Notes under the pieces: generated by a model
Database searches by the model: none
The model's input: the letters and a program-made list of their open reading frames with translations, nothing else
What the model was told of the DNA's origin: nothing
From: Eubacterium maltosivorans
GTDB taxonomy: Bacteria; Bacillota; Clostridia; Eubacteriales; Eubacteriaceae
DNA: 64,000 bases
Assembly (NCBI RefSeq): GCF_002441855.2
Contig: NZ_CP029487.1
Coordinates: forward strand, 3,038,001 to 3,102,000
Reading direction: 5' to 3'
Shown here: positions 43,221-54,110 of the stretch, piece after piece
How positions within the stretch are numbered: position 1 is the stretch's first letter
Layout: every line of letters begins with the position of its first letter
Program-made: the position numbers and the translations under genes

Positions 43221-44048
43221 ATGATTTATATCGGACCACATATTTCAATCGCGAAGGGCTTTACCGCTGCCGGAAAGGATGCTGTATCCATCGGCGCGGA
43301 TACCTTTCAGTTTTTCACCAGAAACCCGAGGGGCGGAAACGCAAAGGCCATTGACCCAAAGGACGCCCAGGGCTTGTGTGAAATAATGGAGGAACACCAT
43401 TTCGGGCCGCTGCTGGCACACGCGCCCTACACGCTCAACATGGCCTCCGCCACAGAGGCGACCCGTGATTTCGCAGAGAGGGCCTTCAGGGAAGACCTTG
43501 AACGTCTTGAGCAGCTGCCCTGCCACCTCTATAATTTTCATCCCGGCAGCCATGTAGGCCAGGGACCGGAAAAGGGCATTGAGCTGATTTTAGACATCCT
43601 CAACCGCAATATGAAGCCAGACCAGAAAACCATCGTGCTTCTGGAAGCCATGTCGGGCAAAGGCAGTGAGGTCGGCCGTGATTTTGAGCAGCTGCGGGCC
43701 ATCATCGACGGCGTCGAGCTCAAGGATAAAATCGGCGTCTGTATTGATACCTGCCATATTTATTCGGCGGGATATGATATTGTGAATGATCTGGACGGTG
43801 TAATCGAGGAGTTTGACCGGGTGGTCGGTCTGGATTACTTAAAGGCCATGCACCTCAACGACAGCCTGACGCCGTTTAACAGCCATAAGGACCGCCATGA
43901 GAAGATCGGTTTTGGCAGTATTGGAGTGGATACCTTTATCGCCATTGTGAAGCATCCGCGGCTTAAGGATAAGCCTTTTTTTCTGGAAACACCCCAGGAA
44001 AAATTTGCCGATTATGCCAAAGAGGTAGAGCTGCTCAAAAACGCGTAG
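43221..44048 (+). CDS. nfo: Endonuclease IV (AP endonuclease)
   Basis: 275 residues, full length for Nfo. The family signatures are present: IGPHISIAKG at the start, NFHPGSHVG, LLEAMSGKG, GVCIDTCHIYSAGYD and HLNDSLTPFNSHKDRHEKIG. These provide the His/Asp/Glu ligands of the three-zinc site. It cuts DNA at abasic sites in base-excision repair. GAAAGG lies upstream of the ATG. Co-transcribed with the ZIP transporter. Confidence 0.96.
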   Translation: MIYIGPHISIAKGFTAAGKDAVSIGADTFQFFTRNPRGGNAKAIDPKDAQGLCEIMEEHHFGPLLAHAPYTLNMASATEATRDFAERAFREDLERLEQLPCHLYNFHPGSHVGQGPEKGIELILDILNRNMKPDQKTIVLLEAMSGKGSEVGRDFEQLRAIIDGVELKDKIGVCIDTCHIYSAGYDIVNDLDGVIEEFDRVVGLDYLKAMHLNDSLTPFNSHKDRHEKIGFGSIGVDTFIAIVKHPRLKDKPFFLETPQEKFADYAKEVELLKNA

Positions 44049-44061
44049 AAAGCTTAAAGGT

Positions 44062-44100
44062 GACCTGAAGTGCAAAACAGTGTATTTCAGGTCTTTTTTT
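44062..44100 (+). terminator. Terminator of nfo
   Basis: GACCTGAA pairs with TTCAGGTC, then seven T. Confidence 0.88.
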
Positions 44101-44120
44101 GCCCTAAATTCAAAACACGC

Positions 44121-44149
44121 TTGACGAAATCCGGGTTTTTCTTTATACT
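44121..44149 (+). promoter_or_regulatory. Promoter of the CDF gene
   Basis: TTGACG, 17-bp spacer, TATACT. Confidence 0.82.
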
Positions 44150-44227
44150 GGGATCATGTAATATAGAATGAATCCAGATTAGTTAAGGGATATTAACTTT
44201 GTCATGCAAACAAAAGAGGGATTATCA

Positions 44228-45154
44228 GTGAAAAATATTGAAGAAGTCGAATATACGGAGAGCAGTAATAAAAAGATCGCCATGCGTGTGTCGGTCATAT
44301 CGATTTTTGTCAATCTGGCATTATCGGTTTTTAAATTTATCGCCGGGGTTTTAGCCAATTCTGGCGCCATGATTTCCGATGCGGTGCACTCGGCGTCGGA
44401 TGTGCTCAGTACCTTTGTGGTCATTATCGGGGTCAATATCTCCGGCCAGAAGGCCGACCACAAGCACCAGTACGGCCATGACCGCATGGAATGTGTGGCT
44501 GCGATCCTGCTGGCGATTATTCTGTTCGCAACTGGCGTGGGGATTGGCTGGTCCGGAATCGAGAAGATCATCAACGCCGACAGCCACACGCTGGAAATCC
44601 CGGGAATGCTGGCCCTTGTGGCGGCTGTGGTTTCCATTGTGGTGAAGGAATGGATGTACTGGTTTACCCGCGCTGCGGCCAACAAAATTAATTCCGGTGC
44701 TCTAAAGGCTGATGCCTGGCACCACCGTTCCGACGCGCTTTCCTCTGTGGGCAGTTTGATTGGGATTGCTGGCGCGCGCATGGGTTTTCCGATTCTGGAC
44801 CCCGTCGCGGCAGTGGTAATCGCTTTGCTGGTTATCAAGGCAGCCTTTGATATTGGAAAGGACAGTATCAGCAAAATGCTGGACAGCTCCATCGATGAGA
44901 AAACCGAGCTGGAAATCCGTGAGCTGATTATGAAGCAGCCCGGCGTCAAGCGGATTGACGATCTGAAGACCAGGACCTTTGCCTCAAAATTTTATGTGGA
45001 CCTGGAGATTGCCGTGGACGGTGAGATGAAGCTGGTCAAAGCCCACGCCATCGCCGAGAATGTCCACGACGTGCTGGAGGATACCTACCCCATGCTCAAG
45101 CACTGTATGATTCACGTCAATCCTTATGAGGCGGAAAAAACAGAAAAAGTATAG
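44228..45154 (+). CDS. Cation diffusion facilitator (CDF) metal exporter
   Basis: About 308 residues with six membrane helices and a C-terminal cytoplasmic metal-sensing domain. The transport site appears as SDAVHSASDV in helix 2 and HHRSDALSS in helix 5. GHDRME follows helix 2. CDF proteins export Zn, Mn or Fe in exchange for protons. The GTG at 44228 has AGAGGGA 7 bases upstream. An in-frame ATG at 44204 adds eight residues but has a poorer site, so the start is uncertain. Confidence 0.92.
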   Translation: MKNIEEVEYTESSNKKIAMRVSVISIFVNLALSVFKFIAGVLANSGAMISDAVHSASDVLSTFVVIIGVNISGQKADHKHQYGHDRMECVAAILLAIILFATGVGIGWSGIEKIINADSHTLEIPGMLALVAAVVSIVVKEWMYWFTRAAANKINSGALKADAWHHRSDALSSVGSLIGIAGARMGFPILDPVAAVVIALLVIKAAFDIGKDSISKMLDSSIDEKTELEIRELIMKQPGVKRIDDLKTRTFASKFYVDLEIAVDGEMKLVKAHAIAENVHDVLEDTYPMLKHCMIHVNPYEAEKTEKV

Positions 45155-45159
45155 AACCG

Positions 45160-45200
45160 GGAGCTTGTATTTCTTAAAAAGAAAACAGGCTCTTTTCTTT
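45160..45200 (+). terminator. Terminator of the CDF gene
   Basis: GAGCTTGTATTTCTT pairs with AAGAAAACAGGCTC, followed by TTTTCTTTT. Confidence 0.75.
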
Positions 45201-45250
45201 TCAGGCGGAATTGGATAAAATAGTGGGAACAGAAGACGAGGAGGAACACC

Positions 45251-45916
45251 ATGAACATTCAAATTGGAGACATCGATTTATTTTATGAACAGGAGGGCCA
45301 GGGTGCGCCGCTGATCCTGATCCACGGCAACGGGGAGGACCATACGATTTTTGATAAAATTACAGGCCCGCTGAGCAGAGATTTTACCGTCTACGCTCTG
45401 GATTCCAGAGGACACGGAAGCAGTACGCCAGTAGACGCCTTTGACTACCGCGAGATGGCGGAGGACATCCACGGCTTTATTCAAGCCCTAAAGCTTGAGA
45501 AGCCGGCAGTCTATGGCTTCAGCGACGGAGGGATCATCGGGCTGATGCTGGCTTACCAGTATCCTGAGCTGCTTTCAAAGCTTATTGTCAGCGGCGCCAA
45601 CACCACCCCTGACGGGTTGAAGGAGGTCTGGCTTGATAAATTCCGGCGGGCTTATGAGCGCACCAAAAAGGACAGCATTAAGATGATGCTGGAGCAGCCC
45701 AATATCTCCAATGCGGATCTGGCTAAAATTAAAATTCCAGTGTTGGTGACCGCCGGCAGCGACGATATGATCGAGGATGACCACACCCGTTATATCGCCG
45801 AATCCATCCCAGACAGCAGCCTTCAGATTTATGACGGCGAAACCCATGAGAGCTATGTGGAGCATAACCCTAAGATGGCGGCCGTTATCCGTAATTTTTT
45901 GTTATCCGGACAGTGA
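45251..45916 (+). CDS. Alpha/beta hydrolase
   Basis: 221 residues with a compact alpha/beta hydrolase fold. The oxyanion region is LIHGNGED, the nucleophile serine is in GFSDGG, the acid is in GSDDMI and the histidine is in THESY. The cap region (about 115-150) is short. The exact substrate (ester, lactone or amide) is not predictable. GAGGAGG lies 7 bases before the ATG. It is a single gene with terminators on both sides. Confidence 0.9.
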   Translation: MNIQIGDIDLFYEQEGQGAPLILIHGNGEDHTIFDKITGPLSRDFTVYALDSRGHGSSTPVDAFDYREMAEDIHGFIQALKLEKPAVYGFSDGGIIGLMLAYQYPELLSKLIVSGANTTPDGLKEVWLDKFRRAYERTKKDSIKMMLEQPNISNADLAKIKIPVLVTAGSDDMIEDDHTRYIAESIPDSSLQIYDGETHESYVEHNPKMAAVIRNFLLSGQ

Positions 45917-45938
45917 TTCGGCTGGCGAAACGAGACAA

Positions 45939-45974
45939 TAAAAGGCCTCCGCGGTTTTACCGCGGAGGCCTTTG
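45939..45974 (+). terminator. Strong terminator
   Basis: A perfect 15-bp stem, AAAGGCCTCCGCGGT/ACCGCGGAGGCCTTT, with a TTT loop. The A and T tracts allow use in both directions. Confidence 0.9.
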
Positions 45975-46068
45975 TCATTTGACGCCGCCGGATTTTCCAA
46001 ACAGAACATAAGATTACAGAGCCTTTAGGGATATGCTTTTACAGTCCCCTTTATGCATTTTCGGTATA

Positions 46069-46097
46069 TTGTATCTGTTATTGTTTCGTGTTATAAT
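46069..46097 (+). promoter_or_regulatory. Promoter of the sensory operon
   Basis: TTGTAT, 17-bp spacer, TATAAT with TG one base before the -10. Confidence 0.8.
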
Positions 46098-46171
46098 TTT
46101 ATTAACGCAAACACTGTCCAGATATATATCAATTGACAGGTCAGAAAATAATGTGGGGAGGATTTAATGCG

Positions 46172-48130
46172 ATGTGGAAAAAGTTTATTGGTTTAGGGAT
46201 GATTCTTGCGGTAATGTTTTCCAGTGCGGGATGTAATTTATCGCCGACTTCTTCGCAGCAGCCGGAAAAAAAGCAGATTGAAATTTCAATGATGTATCCC
46301 ATGGAGCTGAAAAATTTTGAAGCGCTGGTGGAAAAGGAATACCCGGACATTGATTTGCAGGTGGAAATGACAACAACCGCTACAATGAACGGCGACAGCG
46401 AGCGGCGTCTCAGAAAAGGGCACGGCACAGACCTTGTGGTGACCACACTGCCGACCAGCGGGGTAAAGGATTACGTGATGGATTTAAGCGCAGAAGCTTT
46501 TGCTACGGCTTATCAGGGGAGTGTTGCCAGCCCGGTAATGATTGAGGGACATACATGCTACCTGCCCCTTCCCGGCCAATATGCCGGATATATTCTCAAT
46601 AAAACATTGGTCGAGCAGCTCGGCATGGAAATCCCTGACACCAACAGTGCGATGACAGATATTTTTAAGGCCGGAAAAGAGCAGGGGAAGGGCATCGGCG
46701 AAGACGGCGCGATGTTTGGCCTCGCCACTGTGTCGCCTGCCTCTGTGGGGGCTTATATGATCGGCACACAGGTTCCGGATTTTCTGGGAACGGCGGACGG
46801 CATCAAGTGGATGTCCGAGTTTGACAGTGGAACCGCTGCCTTCAGCGGCGTCTGGGATAACAGCTTGGATTTGCTGGCAGCGTGGACGGAGCAGGGATAT
46901 CTGAATGCGGGAACCTTATCGCTTAAATCCAAAAACACCATGCCGATCGAGTCAAGACTGCTGGATGGCACCCTGATGCTGTCTCACGGCAACGTGCAGA
47001 TGCTGACAAAATTAAACAGCCAGAGCCAGCAGTATGAGTATGTGATGCTGCCCTATTTAAGCGATCAGGGAAACACCTCGTGGGTGACCTCTGAACCGGA
47101 TGGTTATATTGCCATAAACGATGCCCTCTCGAATGAGGGGAGCAAGGATAAGCGTGATGCCTGCGTCCGTATTTTAGAGCTGCTGTCTACCCCGGAGGGG
47201 CAGCAGGCCTGGATGCAGGACACAGAAGCGCCTCATTCCTATCTTTCAGATTTTAAAGAATCCTTGGAAACGGTCCCCCAGGGCATTGCAGACTGTGTAA
47301 AGACAGGCTATATTTATGACCTGCAGCTGTCCTCTGATGTGGTTCAGTATTTCGGAAAAAACATGACCTCTGTGCTGGATCAGAAGATGAAAATGGACGA
47401 AGCGCTTTCAGCTGTGGATGATTACTGCCGCAATGGCTCTGCCCAGGTCGAGTACGACCAGTCCTTTATCGGGACCATGGCAGAGGACCTGCTCTATGAA
47501 AACTATAATACCCGGAGGGAAGAGACGGCGATTGGCAATTTGATTGCGGATGCCGTGAAAGAGTACACGGGGGCAGACATCGCGGTGGTCAACGGCGGCG
47601 GTATCCGCGCCAGCCTGTATAAAGGGGATGTCCTCGGGGAGGATCTCGATGCGGTCTGCCCCTATGACAATAAAATAATTTTGGTCGAAACAAAAGGGGA
47701 GACCATTGTCAGCATGCTTGAAAATGGCATCTCTCAGACTGTAAGAGATGCGTCTGTGCCTGCGGGGCGCTTTCTCCAGGTTTCAGGTTTAAACTATACC
47801 TATCAGCCAAAGGATGAAGAACAGCCGTCGAAGCTTGTATCCGTTACATTGGCAGATGGGTCTGAGCTGGATAAAAGCGCAGAGTACACTCTGGCGGTGA
47901 CTAATTATATGGCCGGAAGTGTCGGGTATATTGATAACAACGGCGACGGCTATACAATGTTGAATCTCTACAGCGACACTACTCCTAAAGCGGAAAATGT
48001 TAAGCTTGTAAAGGAAACTGACGCAACCTACAGCGATGCCATAAAACAGTATTTTCAAAACCATGGTGACGCGCCAATTCAATCAAAATTAGAGGGGCGG
48101 ATCACTGTGGTGGGTGCCGGGAATGAATGA
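46172..48130 (+). CDS. Lipoprotein fusing a solute-binding domain to a 5'-nucleotidase C-terminal domain
   Basis: 652 residues. The lipobox FSSAGC places a lipidated cysteine near residue 22. Residues about 30-420 resemble a family 1 extracellular solute-binding protein ([27 protein letters not shown]). Residues about 440-650 match the 5'-nucleotidase C-terminal domain ([32 protein letters not shown]). That domain normally binds the nucleotide, but the metallophosphoesterase half is absent, so hydrolysis is not expected. It is probably a surface receptor for a nucleotide or nucleoside. The ATG at 46172 follows GGGGAGG; an in-frame ATG at 46151 is less suited to a lipoprotein signal. It overlaps the hybrid kinase, suggesting it presents ligand to that sensor. 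Confidence 0.85.
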   Translation: MWKKFIGLGMILAVMFSSAGCNLSPTSSQQPEKKQIEISMMYPMELKNFEALVEKEYPDIDLQVEMTTTATMNGDSERRLRKGHGTDLVVTTLPTSGVKDYVMDLSAEAFATAYQGSVASPVMIEGHTCYLPLPGQYAGYILNKTLVEQLGMEIPDTNSAMTDIFKAGKEQGKGIGEDGAMFGLATVSPASVGAYMIGTQVPDFLGTADGIKWMSEFDSGTAAFSGVWDNSLDLLAAWTEQGYLNAGTLSLKSKNTMPIESRLLDGTLMLSHGNVQMLTKLNSQSQQYEYVMLPYLSDQGNTSWVTSEPDGYIAINDALSNEGSKDKRDACVRILELLSTPEGQQAWMQDTEAPHSYLSDFKESLETVPQGIADCVKTGYIYDLQLSSDVVQYFGKNMTSVLDQKMKMDEALSAVDDYCRNGSAQVEYDQSFIGTMAEDLLYENYNTRREETAIGNLIADAVKEYTGADIAVVNGGGIRASLYKGDVLGEDLDAVCPYDNKIILVETKGETIVSMLENGISQTVRDASVPAGRFLQVSGLNYTYQPKDEEQPSKLVSVTLADGSELDKSAEYTLAVTNYMAGSVGYIDNNGDGYTMLNLYSDTTPKAENVKLVKETDATYSDAIKQYFQNHGDAPIQSKLEGRITVVGAGNE

Positions 48131-50747
48131 GGCAATAAAGAAGCTCCAGGGCAATAGCCGGTATATCATCATCTTTTTTATTATCATGACAATGACCTGT
48201 ACGTTTGGGTTTATCTGGTTTATCACGGCATCGTCAGGGGCTTCGCAAAAGGCGGGCGTCGAGATGAATAATCTTTACCTGCGGGAGCTGACCACCCAGA
48301 CAATCGGAAATTTTCAAGCCAGTATCAATGGTCAGTTTTCGCAGCTTAAAACCTCGGCGTCATCAATAAAAAAGGAAGATCTGGAAAACCTCGGGACGCT
48401 TACCGAATATTTAAAGCGCACACAGGAAAATAATCATTTTGATTTTTTTGCTCTGGTGGATGAAAACGGGCGGTATTACTGTGCAGAGGGTGTGTTCCCG
48501 GCAGCGTCCAAGATCAGCTTTCTCGGACAACTGCTCGAGGGAGAGTCCAATCTGATTTCATATAACGAAACGGTTCTGGGCAAAGATATTATTTTAATCG
48601 GGGACGCTATGGCGCCGGTGGTCTATGAAGACCGGAAAATGATAGGCGTACTGGCGGGAATGGACGTCAATGTGATTAACAGCCAGCTCGCGCTGAAAAA
48701 AAAAGATGCGCAGACCTACTCGAGCATCATTGAACGAAACGGCAGATTTGTTGTCAATAATAATTATAATAATTTATTCCAGAGCTCAAATATTCTCTCG
48801 AAGCTGCAAAAGGATGCGGAATTTTCTTCGGACAGCACTCTGGAAATGGTTCAAAATGATTTAAAGAGTGGGGAATCAGGCCTTGTGGCATATACCCTTG
48901 AGGGACAGAAGGAGTACCTGTATTATGCCCCGATTGAGGGGACAGACTGGTATCTGCTGACAACCGTACCCTACGAGGTCGTAAATTCGACAATTGATGA
49001 GCTGATTGGCAGCCTAAGAAGGGATGCAATCGGGATGATGGTGTTCATTTTAGTCCTTTTGTCAGCTGTTTTTGTGTTTTTCTACATCAGAATCAGCAAA
49101 GAGGAGCAAAAACTGCAGGATGCAAAGGCCTTGGCGGAGAAGGCGCGTATAAAGGCAGAGGATGCGAACCGCGCCAAGAGTGAGTTTCTCAGCCGTATGA
49201 GTCATGAAATACGAACGCCGATGAACGGGATTATCGGTATGGGGACCATCGCAAGCCAGAATATCAATAATCCTGCCAGAGTTGAAGAATGCCTGAAAAA
49301 ACAGGCCTTATCCTCACAGCATCTCCTGTCATTGATCAACGATGTTCTTGACATGTCTAAGATAGAAAGCGGAAAAGTTGAATTAAGAAATGAACCCTTT
49401 GATTTCAGAAATTTTCTGGAGGGGCTCGGAAGCATTTACTATGGACAGGCCAGGGTAAAGGATATTGATTATCAGACCATTCTGGCAGGAAATGTGGATG
49501 AGATGCTGGCCGGGGATTCTCTGCGCCTTAATCAGATATTGTCCAATCTTTTATCCAATGCCATGAAGTTTACACCCTCCGGCGGTTCCATCCGGCTGCG
49601 GGTGTCAAAGGTCGGCGAAGATGAGGAACGGGTTTGCCTCCGCTTTGAAGTAAGCGATACGGGCTGTGGAATCGCCAAAGAAAATTTCGGGAAAATATTC
49701 GAATCATTTGAGCAGGAAAACGCAGATATCACCAGCACATATGGTGGAACGGGGCTCGGACTGGCCATTGTCAAACGTTTTTCTGAATTGATGGGTGGAA
49801 AGGTGTGGCTGGACAGCCGTCTTGGCGTCGGAACAACCTTTACGGTTGAGCTGCCATTTGGAAAGGCAGCGGCTTTGCCAGAGGCTGTGGATTTTAATGG
49901 GCTTAAAGTTCTGGTCGTGGACAGTAACCGGGATAACGGGGAGCACGCGGCGACGCTCTTAGGCGCTATGAATTTAAAAAGCAGCTGGACCGCTGAAGGC
50001 GCCAACGCCATTTTGCAGGTGAAAGCGGCCCATGAAAGGCATGAGGATTATGATATATGCCTGGTGGACTGGAGACTGCCGGACATGGATGGTCTGGAAA
50101 CAGCGCGCCGGATTCGTGAGGCTGTAGGAAAAGAAAAGCCGGTAATTATAATGACTGCCTATGACTCAGCGGAGTGCAGCCAGAATACAGGGACAACAGA
50201 GGAATACGAGGTGCTGACAAAACCGTTGTTTGCCAGCGCCATTGCTCAGGCGATCGCCGGAATCGGGCAGAAACGGCCGTCCGACACGCCGAATACGGCC
50301 GAGTTTGATTTTCATGGCAGACATATTTTGCTTGTGGAGGATAATGATCTAAACCGTGAAATCGCCACAGAGCTGATCGGGGCGGCAGGAGCCAGCGTCG
50401 AGACGGCTGAGGATGGAAAAGAGGCCGTTGAAAAATTTAAGGCCTCAGCGCCGGGGTACTATGATCTGATTCTGATGGATGTTCAGATGCCGGTCATGAA
50501 CGGTTATGAAGCCACAAAAAGTATCAGGGAGATGGAGCGTGAGGACGCAAACACTGTCCCGATTTTTGCCATGACAGCCAATGCCTTTGCGGAAGATGAA
50601 GAAAAGAGCCGCAGGGCCGGGATGGATGTGCACATCACAAAACCGCTGGACATAAAGGTACTCTATACGATGATGAATCAGTATTTGTCAAAACAAAAAA
50701 GAAGTGAAGAAATGATCAAAAAATATAGCGGAGGCAGCGGACAATGA
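48123..50747 (+). CDS. Hybrid histidine kinase: Cache-HisKA-HATPase-REC-REC
   Basis: 874 residues. Two membrane helices (about 15-40 and 295-320) flank an extracellular Cache-like sensor. A coiled coil leads to HisKA ([14 protein letters not shown]), HATPase ([37 protein letters not shown]) and two receiver domains. REC1 has its acceptor Asp in [15 protein letters not shown]2 in [13 protein letters not shown] with the KP motif. No HPt domain or DNA-binding output is fused, so the output may be protein-protein. ATG 48123 overlaps the lipoprotein gene; GTG 48114 is an alternative. The chemoreceptor gene overlaps its end by ATGA. Confidence 0.92.
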   Translation: MNEAIKKLQGNSRYIIIFFIIMTMTCTFGFIWFITASSGASQKAGVEMNNLYLRELTTQTIGNFQASINGQFSQLKTSASSIKKEDLENLGTLTEYLKRTQENNHFDFFALVDENGRYYCAEGVFPAASKISFLGQLLEGESNLISYNETVLGKDIILIGDAMAPVVYEDRKMIGVLAGMDVNVINSQLALKKKDAQTYSSIIERNGRFVVNNNYNNLFQSSNILSKLQKDAEFSSDSTLEMVQNDLKSGESGLVAYTLEGQKEYLYYAPIEGTDWYLLTTVPYEVVNSTIDELIGSLRRDAIGMMVFILVLLSAVFVFFYIRISKEEQKLQDAKALAEKARIKAEDANRAKSEFLSRMSHEIRTPMNGIIGMGTIASQNINNPARVEECLKKQALSSQHLLSLINDVLDMSKIESGKVELRNEPFDFRNFLEGLGSIYYGQARVKDIDYQTILAGNVDEMLAGDSLRLNQILSNLLSNAMKFTPSGGSIRLRVSKVGEDEERVCLRFEVSDTGCGIAKENFGKIFESFEQENADITSTYGGTGLGLAIVKRFSELMGGKVWLDSRLGVGTTFTVELPFGKAAALPEAVDFNGLKVLVVDSNRDNGEHAATLLGAMNLKSSWTAEGANAILQVKAAHERHEDYDICLVDWRLPDMDGLETARRIREAVGKEKPVIIMTAYDSAECSQNTGTTEEYEVLTKPLFASAIAQAIAGIGQKRPSDTPNTAEFDFHGRHILLVEDNDLNREIATELIGAAGASVETAEDGKEAVEKFKASAPGYYDLILMDVQMPVMNGYEATKSIREMEREDANTVPIFAMTANAFAEDEEKSRRAGMDVHITKPLDIKVLYTMMNQYLSKQKRSEEMIKKYSGGSGQ

Positions 50748-52429
50748 AGAATTTGAAGGTGGGGAAAAAGCTGTTTATCTCCTATGCGTTAATTTTAGCC
50801 ATGCTTATTGCAGGCTGTATTGTAAGTGTGGCCGATCTGGTCAAACTGGGTAGCCAGATTGAAGTTTTTTACAATGGACCCTTTACGGTTAACGGCAGTG
50901 CCAATATAATCAATGCAAACTTTGAGCAGATGCAGAAAGGTGTTTACAGAGCCATATCGAATTCGGATTCAGCCATTGTGGACGAGGCGATTTTAAACGC
51001 AAAGGATTCAGCCGAAAATATAAAAGAGCAGATCCCTGTTATTAAGGAACATTTTCTGGGGGATCAGCAGATAATCGAACGGCTGGACACGGCGCTCGCT
51101 AAGCTGGAGCCTATGCGGGAAACCGTGCTTTTAATGGCGAAGGAAAACAGGAATGCCGAAGCCGCAAATTATATGGAAAACAATAATATCATTGTCATCC
51201 ATGAAGCGCAGAAAGAACTAGATAAACTTGTGGAGAGCGGTAACGCCAAGGGCGAGGAGTTGATTAATGGTTTAAAAAGCAATCAGGCAGATGCGATACG
51301 CACGCTGGTTTTGCTGGGCGGCGCCAGTGTGATCGTCAGCATTATTTTTGGCGTCTACATTACGCGGGGGATTACCCGGCCGGTCGAGACGCTGGAAAAG
51401 GCGGCGCGCAGCATGGCCCGGGGCGATCTTTCCTCTGTCCAGATCTCCTATGAGGCGGGCGATGAGCTGGGAAGTCTTGCAGACGATATGCGCAGCATGA
51501 CCGCCATTTTACTAAACGTTATCCAGGATGAAACATATCTTCTGGGTGAAATGGCGGATGGGAATTTTGATGTGCGCAGTAAAACGGAAGCGTCTTACGT
51601 GGGCGATTTCCAGCGGCTGCTGCTGTCTATGAGAGCAATCAACAGCCGTCTGAGCAGTACGCTGCGGCAGATGAGCCAGGCGGCAAGCGAGGTGGCGTCA
51701 GGTTCTGAACAATTATCATCAGAAGCGCAGATCCTTGCGCAGGGAACAATGGAGCAGGCAGCTTCTGTAGAGGAGGCATCACATACCATTAACGATATAT
51801 CGGACCAGGCTGATGGAAATGCTGAAAAGGCCCAGGAAGCCAGCAGCAAGGCCCAAAAAGTAAAATCAGATACCGAACAGAGCAGCGAGAGGATGCAGGA
51901 TATGCTGTGCGCGATGTCCGATATCAGCAGAGATTCCATTGAGATCCGTAAAATTGTAAAAACCATTGAGGATATCGCCTTCCAGACCAATATCCTTGCC
52001 CTGAACGCGGCGGTAGAGGCTGCCCGTGCCGGAGATCAGGGAAAAGGCTTTTCGGCAGTGGCAAATGAGGTGCAGCATCTGGCGAACAAGTCCAGCGCCG
52101 CGGCCAAGAGCACGGCAGGTCTGATTGAAAATGCCGTTCGGACAGTTGAAAAGGGTAAAAAAACAGCTTATGAAACAGCGGATATCCTCTCAGAGGTAGT
52201 CAGGGGAGTCGACGGCGTATCGGGAGCCCTGCAGCTTATCACGGAGGCTTCGGTTAAACAGTCAGACGCCGTTAAGCAGATAACAGAGAGTGTGGACATG
52301 ATCTCCAACGTGGTGCAGACCAACTCGGCCATGGCGGAGGAAAGCGCTGCCGCCAGCGAGGAATTATCATCCCAGGCAGAGCTTTTGAACAGCCTTGCCA
52401 GTCATTTTAAAATAAAAACCGAGGAATAG
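50744..52429 (+). CDS. Methyl-accepting chemotaxis protein (4HB-HAMP-MCP)
   Basis: 561 residues. A membrane helix (about 10-30), a four-helix-bundle ligand domain (about 35-185), a second helix, HAMP (about 210-265) and a long cytoplasmic signalling coil follow in order. The tip hairpin is [20 protein letters not shown] with [10 protein letters not shown] after it. It has no C-terminal pentapeptide tether. MCPs control a CheA kinase. No che gene is in the window, so it either feeds a distant chemotaxis array or works with the hybrid kinase. It overlaps that kinase by four bases (ATGA), implying fixed stoichiometry. Confidence 0.94.
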   Translation: MKNLKVGKKLFISYALILAMLIAGCIVSVADLVKLGSQIEVFYNGPFTVNGSANIINANFEQMQKGVYRAISNSDSAIVDEAILNAKDSAENIKEQIPVIKEHFLGDQQIIERLDTALAKLEPMRETVLLMAKENRNAEAANYMENNNIIVIHEAQKELDKLVESGNAKGEELINGLKSNQADAIRTLVLLGGASVIVSIIFGVYITRGITRPVETLEKAARSMARGDLSSVQISYEAGDELGSLADDMRSMTAILLNVIQDETYLLGEMADGNFDVRSKTEASYVGDFQRLLLSMRAINSRLSSTLRQMSQAASEVASGSEQLSSEAQILAQGTMEQAASVEEASHTINDISDQADGNAEKAQEASSKAQKVKSDTEQSSERMQDMLCAMSDISRDSIEIRKIVKTIEDIAFQTNILALNAAVEAARAGDQGKGFSAVANEVQHLANKSSAAAKSTAGLIENAVRTVEKGKKTAYETADILSEVVRGVDGVSGALQLITEASVKQSDAVKQITESVDMISNVVQTNSAMAEESAAASEELSSQAELLNSLASHFKIKTEE

Positions 52430-52467
52430 CCCCGTCTGTGCCAGCCGGGCAGCCAAATTGTGAATTC

Positions 52468-52496
52468 TTGTACGTTTCACCTTCATGTGGTATAAT
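52468..52496 (+). promoter_or_regulatory. Promoter of the double-HTH regulator
   Basis: TTGTAC, 17-bp spacer, TATAAT with TGG before it. Confidence 0.82.
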
Positions 52497-52556
52497 TGCC
52501 CAAATGCCTGCGGGCAGAATTAATATGGAGCATACAATAAGAGAAGGATTTTAGCT

Positions 52557-53954
52557 GTGAGTGCAGAACTGATTTATAATTTGGTTTACGATTATTATGA
52601 GACAAGAATTGCGATGGGGGTTTACCGGCGCGGCGATATCCTGCCGTCAATCTCCAAGATTGCAGAGGGCTTTCAGATGGCGCCTCTGACGGTCCGCTCT
52701 GCCCTTACACGCCTGGAGAAAAAGGGATACATAAGGATCATTCCCAGAAAGCCGGCCGAGGTGATATACCGGATAGACGAGAGCCATGTAAGGCAGAATG
52801 CGGCGTCCTACTTTGTACCGAGAATGGCAGGCCTCGTCGATTTTTGCCAGTCCGGAAAATTGCTGATTGAACCTGTCTGGGAATACGCGCGGCTTAACCT
52901 CGGCGAAGAAAAACTGCCGTGTCTGAAAAGTAAACTGGCGCAAGCTGGAAAAGTAGAGCTGCCGGTGTCTGTCCGCCATCACCTTTATGTTTTTGCGGCC
53001 CTGAAAAATAAACTTTTTCTGAACTTTTACTGGGAAGTCCTGCGCTATATGCGCTTTCCCTATCTGGCAGGCCATAGCACGCACCAGGAAAGAGACCAGG
53101 CGCTTCTATTTAATAAAAACGAAAACCAGATCGAATTTATGAAAGAAGCCTTTGAAGGCGATTATGGCAGCAGCTTAAAGTATCTCCAGGATTTCTGTTT
53201 ATGGGCGCAGAAAGAATATGATTTGGAAGATAAGGAACAGATACCATTTTGCTGGAATATTTACTGGCAGAGACCACAGCTGTGCTACACACTGGTTTCA
53301 CACATTATCCTGGAAATTATAAGGGGGACCTATCCTGAGGGCAGCGCCCTGCCCTCTATGCCGATAATGTCAAAGCAGCTAAAGGTCTCCTACCGTACGC
53401 TGCGCCGCACCCTCAGTATTCTCGGCGGCCTTGGCGTTATCCGCTTACACCAGGGAAAAGCAGCGGAGGTCTGTACAGATATTGAGCAGATTGATTTTTC
53501 CAGACAGGAAATAAAGGAAGGGGCGAGGTTTTATAGAGAAAGCCTCCAGTTTATGGCGCTGACAATACGTCCCGTGCTGCTTTTTACCCTTGAAAATGCC
53601 AGAAAAGAGGATCAGGAGTATCTGGCGGATGCGTTTGCTCAGATGCTCAGACAGAATACCTGCCATAAGTGTTTTAAGCTTACTATCGGGTTTATAATTG
53701 AAAAATGTCCGTCTGCGACGGTTCGCGAATGCTACAGGAAATTGTCAGAATTTATGGTCTGGGGATATCCCTTTACGCTGCGCCGCGTTAAAAAGGAGCA
53801 GCTGAAGAATGAATACGCGTCGATGGTCCAAAGGACAGCGCCCTGCCTGAAAGATGGTGATTGGGCGTGCTTCGCAGAGCACTGGAAGGATTTGATGGCC
53901 TGTGAGCAGCAGAAAGCCGAACACTTTTTATTTAAGAATAATATCCGCCTGTAG
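52557..53954 (+). CDS. Regulator with two GntR-type winged helices
   Basis: 465 residues. The first GntR winged helix is at 1-75 (RRGDILPSISKIAEGFQMAP, then LEKKGYIRII). A second is at about 244-310 (YPEGSALPSMPIMSKQLKVS, then GGLGVIRLHQGKAAEV). Each is followed by a helical region of about 150 residues that I do not recognise. A single chain with two DNA-binding heads could bind a palindrome as a monomer. It begins with GTG, with GAAGGA upstream. It lies behind its own promoter just after the sensory operon and may control it, by position only. Confidence 0.82.
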   Translation: MSAELIYNLVYDYYETRIAMGVYRRGDILPSISKIAEGFQMAPLTVRSALTRLEKKGYIRIIPRKPAEVIYRIDESHVRQNAASYFVPRMAGLVDFCQSGKLLIEPVWEYARLNLGEEKLPCLKSKLAQAGKVELPVSVRHHLYVFAALKNKLFLNFYWEVLRYMRFPYLAGHSTHQERDQALLFNKNENQIEFMKEAFEGDYGSSLKYLQDFCLWAQKEYDLEDKEQIPFCWNIYWQRPQLCYTLVSHIILEIIRGTYPEGSALPSMPIMSKQLKVSYRTLRRTLSILGGLGVIRLHQGKAAEVCTDIEQIDFSRQEIKEGARFYRESLQFMALTIRPVLLFTLENARKEDQEYLADAFAQMLRQNTCHKCFKLTIGFIIEKCPSATVRECYRKLSEFMVWGYPFTLRRVKKEQLKNEYASMVQRTAPCLKDGDWACFAEHWKDLMACEQQKAEHFLFKNNIRL

Positions 53955-54011
53955 CGCGTTTGGTCCGTGTTTTTATGAAGGAAAATTTGGGAGAGAAAGC
54001 ATTTTTCAGAT

Positions 54012-54043
54012 AAAAAGGGCACAGTCCTGGACTGTGCCCTTTT
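54012..54043 (+). terminator. Strong terminator
   Basis: AAAAAGGGCACAGT pairs with ACTGTGCCCTTTTT around CCTGG. The A and T tracts make it usable in both directions. Confidence 0.92.
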
Positions 54044-54087
54044 TATGACAGCTTGAAACCGTCTGTTTTTTTTGGTGGCCCCACTTT

Positions 54088-54110
54088 TAACCCGCTGTCT
54101 GCGGGTTTTT
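54088..54110. terminator. Hairpin at the end of the ECF gene
   Basis: ACCCGC-TGTCT-GCGGGT followed by TTTT on the plus strand, touching the stop codon of the minus-strand ECF gene. Confidence 0.55.
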
